Of a stretch of DNA of 64,000 bases, positions 26,583-35,097 are shown piece after piece. The translations under genes were made by a program, and so were the position numbers. Origin of the DNA: Rhodococcus opacus (GTDB lineage: Bacteria > Actinomycetota > Actinomycetes > Mycobacteriales > Mycobacteriaceae); assembly GCF_012396235.1 (NCBI RefSeq), contig NZ_JAAXPA010000006.1:1-64000 (forward strand), in the 5' to 3' direction. Numbering within the stretch: the first letter of the stretch is position 1; each line of letters starts with the position of its first letter. The notes under the pieces were generated by a model. It ran no database searches and had not been told where the DNA came from. It saw nothing but the letters and a program-made list of their open reading frames with translations.

Positions 26583-27092
26583 ATGGATCTCGATGCAGGA
26601 CTCCAACGATTCAACGAGGCTTCACAGTCCGAGGCAACGGAACTGGCGCGGATCTGCCTGGACATTCCCCGGTGGGCAGACGAACTCGTGTCCGCCCGGC
26701 CGTACACCGATCGCGCCTCACTTCTCACTGCAGCCAGGACGGGGGCCGGCCCGCTCTCCGCGGACGAGATCGAGCAAGCCCTCGCCCGCCATCCCCGAAT
26801 CGGTGAACCCCCGGGAGGCGACGACGCCGAGGCGCACCTGGCACGTTCGGAGCAGTCGAACGTCGATTCGTCCGACGCGGCGGCGCGGAAACGGCTCACC
26901 GACGGCAACCGTGCCTACGAGGACAAATTCGGACGGGTCTTCCTGGTCCGCGCCGCCGGCCGGAGCACGTCCGACATCCTCACCGCACTCGACCGTCGGC
27001 TTCTCAACGACGAGGCCGGCGAATTAGCCGTTGTTGCAGAGGAACTGCGCGACATCGCCGCACGTCGTCTCGCCGGGATGCTGGACGCATGA
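26583..27092 (+). CDS. uraD: 2-oxo-4-hydroxy-4-carboxy-5-ureidoimidazoline (OHCU) decarboxylase
   Basis: A 169-residue enzyme that converts OHCU to S-allantoin, the last step of urate oxidation. The family signature is visible as ALARHPRIGEPPG, holding the catalytic histidine, and YEDKFGRVFLVRAAGRS. The ATG at 26583 follows GAAGAAGGG; a GTG six codons upstream is less well placed. It overlaps hiuH in an ATGA, and its order before the hydrolase and uricase makes a complete urate-to-allantoin set. Confidence 0.95.
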   Translation: MDLDAGLQRFNEASQSEATELARICLDIPRWADELVSARPYTDRASLLTAARTGAGPLSADEIEQALARHPRIGEPPGGDDAEAHLARSEQSNVDSSDAAARKRLTDGNRAYEDKFGRVFLVRAAGRSTSDILTALDRRLLNDEAGELAVVAEELRDIAARRLAGMLDA

Positions 27093-27433
27093 GCGACGTC
27101 AGCCAGGTCACCACCCACGTGCTGGATGCGGCCGAAGGCGTGCCCGCGCGGGAAGTGCCGGTATCGCTGACGGTCCAGCGCGACTCCGCATGGATCACCG
27201 TGGCCGACGCCGTCACCGACGACGACGGACGCGTCACAACCCTGGGCCCCGCCCGACTCGAGCCGGGCACCTACCGGATCGTCTTCGACACCGGACGCTA
27301 CTTCGCCGCGAAGGGCCGTCCGGCGTTCTACCCCGACATCACCATCACGTTCGCCCTGACCGACAGCGAACAGCACTACCACGTACCAGTCCTTCTCAGC
27401 CCGTTCGCATACTCGACCTACCGAGGGAGCTAA
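27089..27433 (+). CDS. hiuH: 5-hydroxyisourate hydrolase (transthyretin-like)
   Basis: A 114-residue transthyretin-related protein that opens the ring of 5-hydroxyisourate, the uricase product. It has the expected VTTHVLDAAEGVPA N-terminal histidine motif, PAFYPDITITF, HYHVPVLLSPF and the diagnostic C-terminal YRGS tetrapeptide, which builds the active site at the tetramer interface. No periplasmic signal is present, so it acts in the cytoplasm. The start overlaps uraD and the uricase ATG follows its stop by two bases. Confidence 0.97.
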   Translation: MSDVSQVTTHVLDAAEGVPAREVPVSLTVQRDSAWITVADAVTDDDGRVTTLGPARLEPGTYRIVFDTGRYFAAKGRPAFYPDITITFALTDSEQHYHVPVLLSPFAYSTYRGS

Positions 27434-27435
27434 TC

Positions 27436-28329
27436 ATGAGCAAGATCGTGCTCGGCCAGAACCAGTACGGCAAGGCAGAAGTCCGGTTGGTCAAGATCAC
27501 GCGGGACACGAAGCGACACGAGATCGAAGACGTCACCGTGACGTCGCAACTGCGCGGCGACCTCGACGCGGTGCACACCGAAGGCGACAACGCGCACGTC
27601 GTGGCCACGGACACCCAGAAGAACACGGTGTACGCGTTCGCCCGCGACGGCGTCGGCTCGATCGAGACGTTCGCCATGCGACTCGGTCAGCACTTCACCG
27701 GGGAATTCGAGTGGATCACCGGCGGCCGATGGGAGATCGAGCAGTACTCGTGGGCGCGGATCACTGTCGACGGCGAGGGCCACGACCATTCCTTCGTCCG
27801 ATCGAGCGACGAACGGCGAAACACTGTGGTCACCATCGACGGCGACCGGACATGGATCGTGTCCGGGCTCAGCAACATGGTGGTGCTGAAGTCGACGGGC
27901 TCGGAGTTCCGGGGCTACCCGAAGGACAAGTACACCACCCTGCAGGAAACGTCCGACCGGATCCTCGCGACGTCGGTGAGTGCCCGGTGGCGGTACCTCA
28001 CCACCGACGTCGACTTCGACAAGACCTTCGAGAACGTGCGGGCAGTCATGCTGGAGGCGTTCGCCACGACGCACTCGCTCGCGCTGCAGCAGTCCCTGTT
28101 CCAGATGGGTTCGGCGGTGCTCGAGGCGCACCCCGAGATCGCCGAGGTGAAGTTCTCGATGCCGAACAAACACCACTTCCTCGTCGACCTGGAACCGTTC
28201 GGACTCGACAACCCCGGCGAGGTGTTCTTCGCGGCCGACCGCCCCTACGGGTTGATCGAGGCGACCGTCGAGCGCGAGGACGCTCCCGACGCCGGCCGCG
28301 CCTGGGATTCCGTTCCCGGATTCTGCTAG
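27436..28329 (+). CDS. Urate oxidase (uricase)
   Basis: A 297-residue cofactor-free uricase that oxidises urate to 5-hydroxyisourate and peroxide. Family segments include LGQNQYGKAEVRLVKI, VATDTQKNTVYAFAR, VLKSTGSEFRGYPKDKYTTL and PNKHHFLVDLEPFGLDNPGE. The ATG at 27436 is preceded by CGAGGGAGC; the open frame before it is a shadow of hiuH. Position in the operon between the hydrolase and the permease fits a urate-import and breakdown unit. Xanthine dehydrogenase and allantoinase are not in the window. Confidence 0.97.
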   Translation: MSKIVLGQNQYGKAEVRLVKITRDTKRHEIEDVTVTSQLRGDLDAVHTEGDNAHVVATDTQKNTVYAFARDGVGSIETFAMRLGQHFTGEFEWITGGRWEIEQYSWARITVDGEGHDHSFVRSSDERRNTVVTIDGDRTWIVSGLSNMVVLKSTGSEFRGYPKDKYTTLQETSDRILATSVSARWRYLTTDVDFDKTFENVRAVMLEAFATTHSLALQQSLFQMGSAVLEAHPEIAEVKFSMPNKHHFLVDLEPFGLDNPGEVFFAADRPYGLIEATVEREDAPDAGRAWDSVPGFC

Positions 28330-28339
28330 GAGCGCGGCG

Positions 28340-29773
28340 ATGAAACGGATCGGACACCGGGTTGCCGGAACTCCCGGACCCGAGGACGAGCGGTTGCCGC
28401 TCGGAAAGTCGTACGTCTACGGGTTGCAGCACATCCTGACGATGTACGGCGGCGTGATCGCGCCTCCCCTGATCGTCGGCGGCGCCGCCGGTCTGACCGG
28501 CGTCGAGATCGGGCTGCTCGTGTCGGCGGCATTGTTCGTCAGTGGCGCGGCCACACTGCTGCAGACCCTCGGCGTCCCCTATTTCGGGGCAAAACTTCCC
28601 CTGGTGCAGGGCATTTCCTTCGCCTCGGTGTCCACCATGGTGGCGGTGGCCAGCGGTCCGGGCGGACTGCGATCAGTGTTCGGAGCCATCATGGTCGCCG
28701 GCGTGATCGGCCTGTTGATCAGCCCGTTCTTCTGCAGGATCGTGCGCTACTTCCCGCCCGTCGTCACCGGGTCGATCATCACGGTCATCGGCATCTCCCT
28801 CCTGCCGGTCGCGGTGCGCTGGGCGATGGGCGGCAACGCCAAGGCCCCGGACTGGGGGTCGATGTCCAACATCGGGCTCGCCGGATTCAGCCTGTTCGTC
28901 GTGTTGCTGGTGAGCCGGCTGGTCCAGGGAACCCTGTCGCGGCTGTCCATCCTGATCGGCATCGTCGTGGGAACCCTGTTCGCCGCACTGATCGGCAAGG
29001 CCGACTTCGGCGCCGTCGGGAAGGGCGCGATCTTCGAACTGCCGCAGGTGTTCTCGTTCGGCACTCCCCTGTTCCAGATCGGCGCGATCATCTCGATGAC
29101 CGTGGTGATCCTCGTGATCATGACCGAGACGACGGCCGACATCCTCGCGGTCGGCGAGATCGTGGAAACGAAGGTCGATGCTCGCCGGGTCGGCGACGGT
29201 CTCCGCGCCGACATGCTCGCCACCACCGTGGCACCGGTGTTCGGCACGTTCCCGGCCAGCGCGTTCGCTCAGAACGTCGGGCTCGTCGCGATCACCGGGA
29301 TCAAGAGCCGATACGTTGTCGCGGCCGGCGGTTCGGTTCTGTTCGCTCTCGGACTGTTCCCCGTCCTGGGCCGGCTGGTGGCCTCCGTGCCGCTGCCCGT
29401 CCTCGGCGGTGCGGGGATCGTCCTCTTCGGTTCGGTAGCCGCGAGCGGAATCCGGACCCTGTCCAAGGTGTCGTACGACGGCAACCTCAACTTGGTGATC
29501 GTCGCGGTGGCCCTCGGATTCGGTGTGATACCGATCGCGGTGCCCGAGTTCTACTCGGCCTTCCCGGAATGGGTGCACATCGTCTTCGACTCGGGAATCA
29601 GCGCGGCCAGCATCGTCGCGGTGCTGCTCAACATCCTGTTCAACGAGATCAAGGCCGGCAACCGGCCCACTCCCTCGGTGGTCTCGGCGGCGCCGCCCGT
29701 CCTCGTCCACCCAGCCGAGGACTCGGAGCACCCGGCAGACACGGCGCGCACCTCCGCCGTGCGCAATGAGTAA
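28340..29773 (+). CDS. Urate/xanthine permease (nucleobase-ascorbate transporter family)
   Basis: A 477-residue NAT/NCS2 carrier with about 14 hydrophobic segments. The N-terminal LPLGKSYVYGLQHILTMYGG contains the conserved QH pair, and the NAT signature appears as FAQNVGLVAITGIKSRYV. Substrate specificity for urate is inferred from the operon. It probably imports urate with protons. The cytoplasmic C-terminal tail is long and polar. The gene starts 10 bases after uricase and ends before a strong convergent hairpin. Confidence 0.93.
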   Translation: MKRIGHRVAGTPGPEDERLPLGKSYVYGLQHILTMYGGVIAPPLIVGGAAGLTGVEIGLLVSAALFVSGAATLLQTLGVPYFGAKLPLVQGISFASVSTMVAVASGPGGLRSVFGAIMVAGVIGLLISPFFCRIVRYFPPVVTGSIITVIGISLLPVAVRWAMGGNAKAPDWGSMSNIGLAGFSLFVVLLVSRLVQGTLSRLSILIGIVVGTLFAALIGKADFGAVGKGAIFELPQVFSFGTPLFQIGAIISMTVVILVIMTETTADILAVGEIVETKVDARRVGDGLRADMLATTVAPVFGTFPASAFAQNVGLVAITGIKSRYVVAAGGSVLFALGLFPVLGRLVASVPLPVLGGAGIVLFGSVAASGIRTLSKVSYDGNLNLVIVAVALGFGVIPIAVPEFYSAFPEWVHIVFDSGISAASIVAVLLNILFNEIKAGNRPTPSVVSAAPPVLVHPAEDSEHPADTARTSAVRNE

Positions 29774-29800
29774 ACAGCCGGAACAGGCCACCCTGGTCGA

Positions 29801-29840
29801 GCGGTGCAGTCGCGACGCTATCGGTCCGCGACTGCACCGC
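29801..29840. terminator. Bidirectional terminator between the urate permease and the antiporter
   Basis: GCGGTGCAGTCGCG (29801-29814) pairs perfectly with CGCGACTGCACCGC (29827-29840) around a 12-base loop. The stem contains no long U-tract. The right half lies within the last codons of the convergent antiporter gene, whose stop at 29818-29820 is in the loop. Confidence 0.75.
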
Positions 29841-31095
29841 CTTCCCTGCGAAGATCGAGCAGGCGCATCACCCGCGTCGCACTCACCCCGTGGACGAGGA
29901 CGGAGAGGACGACGGTGAAGGCCACCGTCGACCACAACCACTTCTCGTCGTCCACGCCGGCTTCCGCAGCGGCGTAGGCGAGATAGTAGATCGACCCGAT
30001 TCCGCGAACCCCGAAGAATGCGGTGACCCGGCGCTCGGGACCGGACATCTCCTCACAGCCCAGCAGCGAAAGCCATCCCACCACCGGCCGGATGACGAAC
30101 ACGAGGGCTGCCGCGACGAGAACCCCGCCCCACGTCAGTCCGGTCAGCAGACCGGAAGTGAGTGCCACCCCCAGCAGGAGCAGGACGGCGAGGGTGAGCA
30201 CGTGTTCCAGTTGTTCGATCAGGCTGTGCATCTCGGCGTGGTAGTCGTGGGCCCGCTCCGTCCGACGGATGGCGACGGCGCAGGCGAAGACGGCGAGAAA
30301 GCCGTATCCCCCGGCCAGTTCGGTGAGTCCGTAGACGGCGAACGTGGCGGCGAGCGCGAAGATGGGTTCGCTGCGTTCGGCCAGGCGCATGTGTGTGATC
30401 GGGAAGCGGAAGACCGCGCGGCCGAAGAGATCACCGGCAATCCACCCCAGGGCTGCGCCGATGACGACCTTTCCGATCAGTTCCCAGGCCGCCCACTGCA
30501 CGATCCACTGCTCGATCGGCCCTTTGCCGATCATGAACAGCGCCAGATACACGAACGGGAAGGCGAGAGCGTCGTTGAGCCCGGCCTCCGAGGTGAGCGC
30601 GAACCGGACCTCGTCGTCCTCCTGATGGGACTCGCCGCCCGACGTGGGACCTTCGACCTGCACGTCGGACGCCAGAACCGGGTCGGTGGGCGCGAGGACT
30701 GCCCCGAGCAGGATCGCGACGGCGGGGGTCAATGCCGCCACCCACCAGCCGAGCAGCGCGACAGCGGCGATACCGAGAGGCATCGCGATCAGCAGCAGAC
30801 GCCACGTCGAATTCCACGTGCGCCAGCCCAGTGGTCTGTCGATCGCCAGTCCCACGCCCATCAAGGCGACGATGACGCAGGTTTCGCTCAGGTGTTCCGT
30901 CACGGCGGGATGCAGTGCCGGCGACAGGGTGTCCGTTCCCGACTCGCCGAGAAGCAGGCCGCCCCCCGCTCCGACCGCCAGGACGATCAGCGGCGCCGAG
31001 ACGGCACGGTCCTGGAACAGGCGCGGAACGGTGGCGGCCAGCAGAAGAGCCAGTCCTGCCGTCAGATACGCGAGATCGGTGTTCAGCGCCGTCAC
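29818..31095 (-). CDS. Sodium/proton antiporter, CPA1 (NhaP-like)
   Basis: A 425-residue carrier with 12 or so membrane segments. The transport core shows AVLAPTDPVLASDVQV and LTSEAGLNDALAFPFVYLAL, the CPA1 ND and TD motifs, and a later VTAFFGVRGIGSIYYLAYAA. It exports sodium or potassium in exchange for protons. The GTG start overlaps the macrodomain stop by four bases, making it the third gene of the benE-macrodomain-antiporter transcript. Ion specificity cannot be read from the sequence. Confidence 0.92.
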   Translation of the reverse strand: MTALNTDLAYLTAGLALLLAATVPRLFQDRAVSAPLIVLAVGAGGGLLLGESGTDTLSPALHPAVTEHLSETCVIVALMGVGLAIDRPLGWRTWNSTWRLLLIAMPLGIAAVALLGWWVAALTPAVAILLGAVLAPTDPVLASDVQVEGPTSGGESHQEDDEVRFALTSEAGLNDALAFPFVYLALFMIGKGPIEQWIVQWAAWELIGKVVIGAALGWIAGDLFGRAVFRFPITHMRLAERSEPIFALAATFAVYGLTELAGGYGFLAVFACAVAIRRTERAHDYHAEMHSLIEQLEHVLTLAVLLLLGVALTSGLLTGLTWGGVLVAAALVFVIRPVVGWLSLLGCEEMSGPERRVTAFFGVRGIGSIYYLAYAAAEAGVDDEKWLWSTVAFTVVLSVLVHGVSATRVMRLLDLRREGGAVADR

Positions 31096-31601
31096 CCCAC
31101 CTCGCCGCGCAGCAGCGACGCCATCCGTGCGTCGAACGCCACGAACAGCACCCGGGGAATTCCGGCGTCCGACTCACGGACGGCACCGACCGCCTGCCGG
31201 ACGGCGTCGTCCGCGGGCCAGCCGTACACCCCGGACGAGATCAGCGGGAACGCAACGGACAGGGCACCGAGGTCGGATGCCACCGCCAGGCTGGTGATGT
31301 AGGCGCTGCGCAGGGTGGCCGACCGATCGTCCGTAGCGGAATACACGGGGCCGACGGTGTGAATCACCCATCGGGCCGGCAACCGGCCCGCCGTCGTCGC
31401 GACCGCCTGTCCCGCCGGGAGTCCATCCTGGAACGTGGTGGCCCGCAGGTGCCTGCATTCGGCGAGGATCTCGGGTCCGCCGGCCCGGTGGATGGCGCCG
31501 TCCACTCCACCACCCCCGAGCAGTCCGGAGTTGGCGGCGTTGACGATCGCGTCGACCTCGATCGTCGTGATGTCACCGTGCACTACCTCGATGGTGGTCA
31601 T
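31092..31601 (-). CDS. Macrodomain protein (ADP-ribose binding/hydrolysing)
   Basis: A 169-residue single macrodomain. The ADP-ribose pocket is seen in VDAIVNAANSGLLGGGGVDG followed by AIHRAGG, and in LISSGVYGWPADDAVRQAV. Such proteins remove ADP-ribose from proteins or hydrolyse O-acetyl-ADP-ribose. The ATG at 31601 follows GGGG; a GTG one codon upstream is also possible. It sits seven bases after benE and overlaps the antiporter, an unusual company for a macrodomain, so co-expression may be incidental. Confidence 0.93.
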   Translation of the reverse strand: MTTIEVVHGDITTIEVDAIVNAANSGLLGGGGVDGAIHRAGGPEILAECRHLRATTFQDGLPAGQAVATTAGRLPARWVIHTVGPVYSATDDRSATLRSAYITSLAVASDLGALSVAFPLISSGVYGWPADDAVRQAVGAVRESDAGIPRVLFVAFDARMASLLRGEVG

Positions 31602-31608
31602 CACCCCA

Positions 31609-32799
31609 TTATCGCCGCGAGCTCACCGCCACCCGCACGATCAATCCGGCGACCAGCGCCCAGAACGCGGACCCGATGCCGAAGATGCTCACCCCCGACG
31701 CGGCGATCAGGAAGGTGACGACGGCGCCTTCCCGTTCGCGGACGTCGTCGAGGGCGGAGGCCAGTGCCCCGCCCAGGGTGCCGAGGAGGGCGAGGCCGGC
31801 GACCGCCTCCACGACGCCCTCGGGGGCCGCGGCGATGAGCGTGGCCACCGCTGCGGAACACGCGGCGAGCACCAGGTAGGCCCAGCCTGCCGTGAAGGCC
31901 GCGACCCAGCGCTTCCTGGGATCGGGATGTGCGGACGGCGCGGCGGCGAGGGCGGCGCTGATGGCGGCGAGGTTGATGGCGTGACCACCCGCGGGCGCGC
32001 CCACCAGGGTCCCGACACCGGTCACCAGCATGGCCGGCCGCCACGGCACCCGGTAGCCGAAGGAATTCATGACGGCGGTCCCGGGGATGTTCTGGGACGC
32101 CATCGTCACGATGTACAGCGGGATCGCGATCCCGATCATCGCCTGCCACGTCCACGCCGGTGCCGTGACGTCGAGTCTCGGCAGGAGCGCGCTGGTGTCC
32201 AGTCCGTCGCTGCCGGAGGCGAGACCGATCGCGATCACCACTGCGGCAGCCGCGAACGCCGCCGGCACCGCCCACCGCGGCGAGTACCGCTGCAGAACCA
32301 GCCACACGAGAACCACGGGCGCGACGGCCAGCGGTGCGTCACGCAGCGCCAGTACCGGCGCCAGGCACAGCGGCAGCAGCACCCCCGCGAGCATCGCCTG
32401 CGCCAACGCCGGAGGGATGGCCGCGATGAGCCGCCCCAGCCGCGGCCACAGCCCAGTGAGAATCACCGCCGCCCCCACGACGACGAACGCCCCGACCGCG
32501 GCGGGCCAGCCGCCGCTCACCGTCCCCGCGCCGGCGAGGAGAGCGGCGCCCGGCGTCGACCACGCCAGCGTGATCGGCATGCGGTAGTGCCGCGACATCC
32601 ACAACATGCCGAGCGCCTGCGTCACACACAGCGCCAGCAGTCCCGACGCGGCCTCGGCGGAATTCGCGCCCACCGCCGTCAATCCGGTGAGTACGACCGC
32701 GAACGAACTGGTGAAGCCCACCAGGGCGGTGACGATTCCGGCGCTGATCGGCTGGGCCGCGGAATCGGGTGAACGCACATCGCTGTCGGGCACAGACAT
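31609..32799 (-). CDS. benE: Benzoate/proton symporter family protein
   Basis: A 396-residue carrier of the BenE family with about 12 membrane helices. The conserved N-terminal region includes GFTSSFAVVLTGLTAVGANS and YRMPITLAWSTPGAALLAGA, and the central ASQNIPGTAVMNSFGYRVPW motif is diagnostic. It imports aromatic acids, benzoate in the characterised examples. The ATG at 32799 begins MSVPDSDVRSPDSAAQP; the upstream open frame overlaps the divergent thioesterase gene and was rejected. No benzoate dioxygenase genes are nearby, so substrate is uncertain. Confidence 0.92.
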   Translation of the reverse strand: MSVPDSDVRSPDSAAQPISAGIVTALVGFTSSFAVVLTGLTAVGANSAEAASGLLALCVTQALGMLWMSRHYRMPITLAWSTPGAALLAGAGTVSGGWPAAVGAFVVVGAAVILTGLWPRLGRLIAAIPPALAQAMLAGVLLPLCLAPVLALRDAPLAVAPVVLVWLVLQRYSPRWAVPAAFAAAAVVIAIGLASGSDGLDTSALLPRLDVTAPAWTWQAMIGIAIPLYIVTMASQNIPGTAVMNSFGYRVPWRPAMLVTGVGTLVGAPAGGHAINLAAISAALAAAPSAHPDPRKRWVAAFTAGWAYLVLAACSAAVATLIAAAPEGVVEAVAGLALLGTLGGALASALDDVREREGAVVTFLIAASGVSIFGIGSAFWALVAGLIVRVAVSSRR

Positions 32800-32857
32800 A
32801 GGACGCGATTCTGCCCGACGCGTGGTCCCGGCGATCCGTGGCATTAGGGTCGGCACG

Positions 32858-33319
32858 GTGAAACACGACGACGCCCCCGCCTTGCCGACCGCCGCCGACT
32901 TCCCCGCCCTGTGGCCGGTGCCGACCCGCTGGGAGGACAACGACCACTACGGGCACGTCAACAACGTCACGTACTACTCGTACTTCGACACGGCCGTCAA
33001 CGGCTGGCTGATCGCGACGACGGGCACCGACATCCGCGATCTGCCCGCCATCGGTGTGGTCGCCGAGACGTCCTGCAAGTACGTCAGCGAACTCACCTTC
33101 CCGGACCGTCTGCAGGTGGGGTTGTCCATCGAGAAGCTGGGCACCCGGAGCATCGTGTATGCGCTCGCGATCTTCCGCGAGAACGACGACGCGCTCGAAC
33201 TCGCAGCTCTCGGCCGCTTCGTGCACGTGTACGTGGACGCGAAGACCCGCAGGCCGGTGCCGATTCCTGCCGAAATCCGGAGCGCTGCAACCCTTCTGGT
33301 GACACCGGACGCCGTCTGA
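32858..33319 (+). CDS. Acyl-CoA thioesterase, 4-hydroxybenzoyl-CoA thioesterase type
   Basis: A 153-residue hot-dog-fold protein. The 4HBT motif is RWEDNDHYGHVNNVTYYSYF, with the catalytic aspartate in DNDHYGHVNN, followed by the ETSCKYVSELTFPDRLQVGL strand. It hydrolyses acyl-CoA esters; the chain specificity is unknown. The GTG at 32858 follows AGGG by eight bases; the longer open frame upstream is the shadow of benE. It is transcribed away from benE with 58 bases between the starts and ends facing the phosphotransferase gene. Confidence 0.88.
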   Translation: MKHDDAPALPTAADFPALWPVPTRWEDNDHYGHVNNVTYYSYFDTAVNGWLIATTGTDIRDLPAIGVVAETSCKYVSELTFPDRLQVGLSIEKLGTRSIVYALAIFRENDDALELAALGRFVHVYVDAKTRRPVPIPAEIRSAATLLVTPDAV

Positions 33320-33341
33320 ACGTCCGGCACCACCAGGGGGA

Positions 33342-34370
33342 TCAGCGCAGTCCCTCGGCCTCCGCCGTGGCCACCGCCCGGGCGATGATGCCGTCGATCA
33401 GCGCGACCGTGGGCGCACCGGTCTCGGCCTTGTTCCGGGGGTCGTCGATCACCCGGCGCAGGACGCCTTCGGCGATGATCGCCAGCTTCCACAACGCCAG
33501 AACGTGCCAGTACCCCACCTGAGTGACATCGCGTTTCGTGTGGTGGACGTAGGCCTCCACGAGTTCGGCCCGGGTGGGGAATCCCTCCAGAGTGGAGGCG
33601 GGGAACGGTCCGGCGTCCGCGTCGCCCGCCTCGGGCCAGTAGGCCAGCAACGCGCCGACGTCGGCGAGGGGGTCGCCCAGCGTGCACAGTTCCCAGTCGA
33701 CCACCGCGACCACCTCACCCTCCTCGGGCGAGGTGATGACGTTGCTCAGGTGAAAATCACCGTGCACCAACGACAGTTCGGTCTGCTCCGGCATGTTGCG
33801 CTCGAGTATGCCCGCCAGGTCCTCGATCGCCGGGACGTCACGGGTACGGGACTTCTCCCACTGATCCCTCCAGCGCTTCAACTGCCGTGCCGCGTAAGGC
33901 TTGTGGCTGGCCAGATCCTCCAGCCCGGCATCTTTGAGATCAACCGCATGGATCTTTGCGAGAGCCTTCGGCATCGCCAGCCCGACGGCATTCCTCTGCT
34001 CGGGTGTCAGCTTCTTCGCCACACCGACATTGTCGATCACCACCCCTGCGACATAGCTCATCAGCACGAGCGGCGCGTCCGTGACCTCCGGATCGTCGGT
34101 GAGCCCGAGGATCTTCGGCACCGGAACGTCGGATCCCTGGAGAGAGGACAGAATCCGGTGTTCGCGGACCACGTCGTGCGCCGACGCGAGCAGATGTCCG
34201 AGCGGTGGCCGCCGCAACACCCACCGACCACCACCCGCGTCACTGACCGCGTACGTGAGATTCGACTGACCGTTCCCGATCCTCTCGAAGCTCAGCGGCG
34301 CGATCGCTCCCACACCGAGTCCGGCAATCCACGCAGAAACGGCATCTTCGTTCAGCCCCACAGCATTCAC
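33342..34370 (-). CDS. Aminoglycoside-phosphotransferase-fold kinase (ACAD10-type)
   Basis: A 342-residue APH-family protein. The kinase core reads LSLVHGDFHLSNVI for the catalytic loop and VAVVDWELCTLGDPLADVGA for the metal-binding aspartate. The N terminus, ERIGNGQSNLTYAVSDAGG, is the nucleotide loop. This subgroup is common beside acyl-CoA dehydrogenases and resembles the N-terminal part of ACAD10, which phosphorylates hydroxyacyl substrates before acyl-CoA formation. No resistance role is suggested. It lies alone on the minus strand between the thioesterase and the DoxX gene. Confidence 0.88.
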   Translation of the reverse strand: MNAVGLNEDAVSAWIAGLGVGAIAPLSFERIGNGQSNLTYAVSDAGGGRWVLRRPPLGHLLASAHDVVREHRILSSLQGSDVPVPKILGLTDDPEVTDAPLVLMSYVAGVVIDNVGVAKKLTPEQRNAVGLAMPKALAKIHAVDLKDAGLEDLASHKPYAARQLKRWRDQWEKSRTRDVPAIEDLAGILERNMPEQTELSLVHGDFHLSNVITSPEEGEVVAVVDWELCTLGDPLADVGALLAYWPEAGDADAGPFPASTLEGFPTRAELVEAYVHHTKRDVTQVGYWHVLALWKLAIIAEGVLRRVIDDPRNKAETGAPTVALIDGIIARAVATAEAEGLR

Positions 34371-34485
34371 GCGCTCGATGCTAACCGCTCGGAAGCCCGA
34401 TGCGGAGGGAACCGGTCCGCGCCGCAGGTCGCGGCCCTAGGGTGGCAACAGTGAGGCCGATTCGGCCGGAACTGGAGGGACCGAC

Positions 34486-34854
34486 GTGGAAGTTTTCCTC
34501 ATCGTGTGCGGCGTGCTCCTCGCCGTGAGTGCCGTCGCCGTGAGCATTCCCAAGCTGAGACTGAAGGGAACCGCGTGGACGGGGTTGCAATCCCGGGGCC
34601 TGAGCAGGCAACAAGTCCGGCTGATCGGCGTGGCGGAACTCGCCGGCGGTGTCGGTGTTCTCGCCGGCCTCTACTGGACTCCCCTGGGAGTGATCTCGAC
34701 GGTGGCGCTGCTGATTCTCCTCTTGTGCGCAATCGCCTTTCACGTCCGACACGGTGACTACGGCAACCCCGACACCCGGGCCGTCGCAATGCCCGCGGTC
34801 TACCTCGCGATGCTGGCCGTCCTCGCCTCGATCGGGTTCGTGTTCGCGGGGTGA
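34486..34854 (+). CDS. DoxX-family membrane protein
   Basis: A 122-residue protein with four membrane helices: VFLIVCGVLLAVSAVAVSIP, LIGVAELAGGVGVLAGLYW, GVISTVALLILLLCAIAFHV and AMPAVYLAMLAVLASIGFVF. The spacing and the VGVAELAGG-type motif are those of DoxX-like proteins, a family tied to redox and membrane stress responses in mycobacteria. The GTG start lies after GGAGGGACC. It is transcribed divergently from the kinase gene. The 243 bases after it, up to the dehydrogenase operon, contain a short TCCGA-GGTTC-TCGGA hairpin and no other clear signal. Confidence 0.75.
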   Translation: MEVFLIVCGVLLAVSAVAVSIPKLRLKGTAWTGLQSRGLSRQQVRLIGVAELAGGVGVLAGLYWTPLGVISTVALLILLLCAIAFHVRHGDYGNPDTRAVAMPAVYLAMLAVLASIGFVFAG

Positions 34855-35097
34855 TCCGAGGTTCTCGGACCCTTGCAGCAACAACCTGGCGTCGGTGATG
34901 TCCGAATTGGTCATTAGACGCAGCATGACACCCTTGCCACCCCCAAAACTGGGCATTCTGCTCGACGTCAGCGGTGCCACTTGCGCACTTCGCGTTCTCG
35001 TGGATGCTGTGAAGTAGGACACACACTTGCCCTACCGCAGTACCCGTCTCCTACGGACCCACAAGGTTCACGGACTCGACAACACGAGGTGACCCCG

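Noticed and set aside
34381..35022. 213-codon minus-strand frame across the DoxX gene
   Set aside because: Antisense to DoxX, no ribosome site and no recognisable domain.
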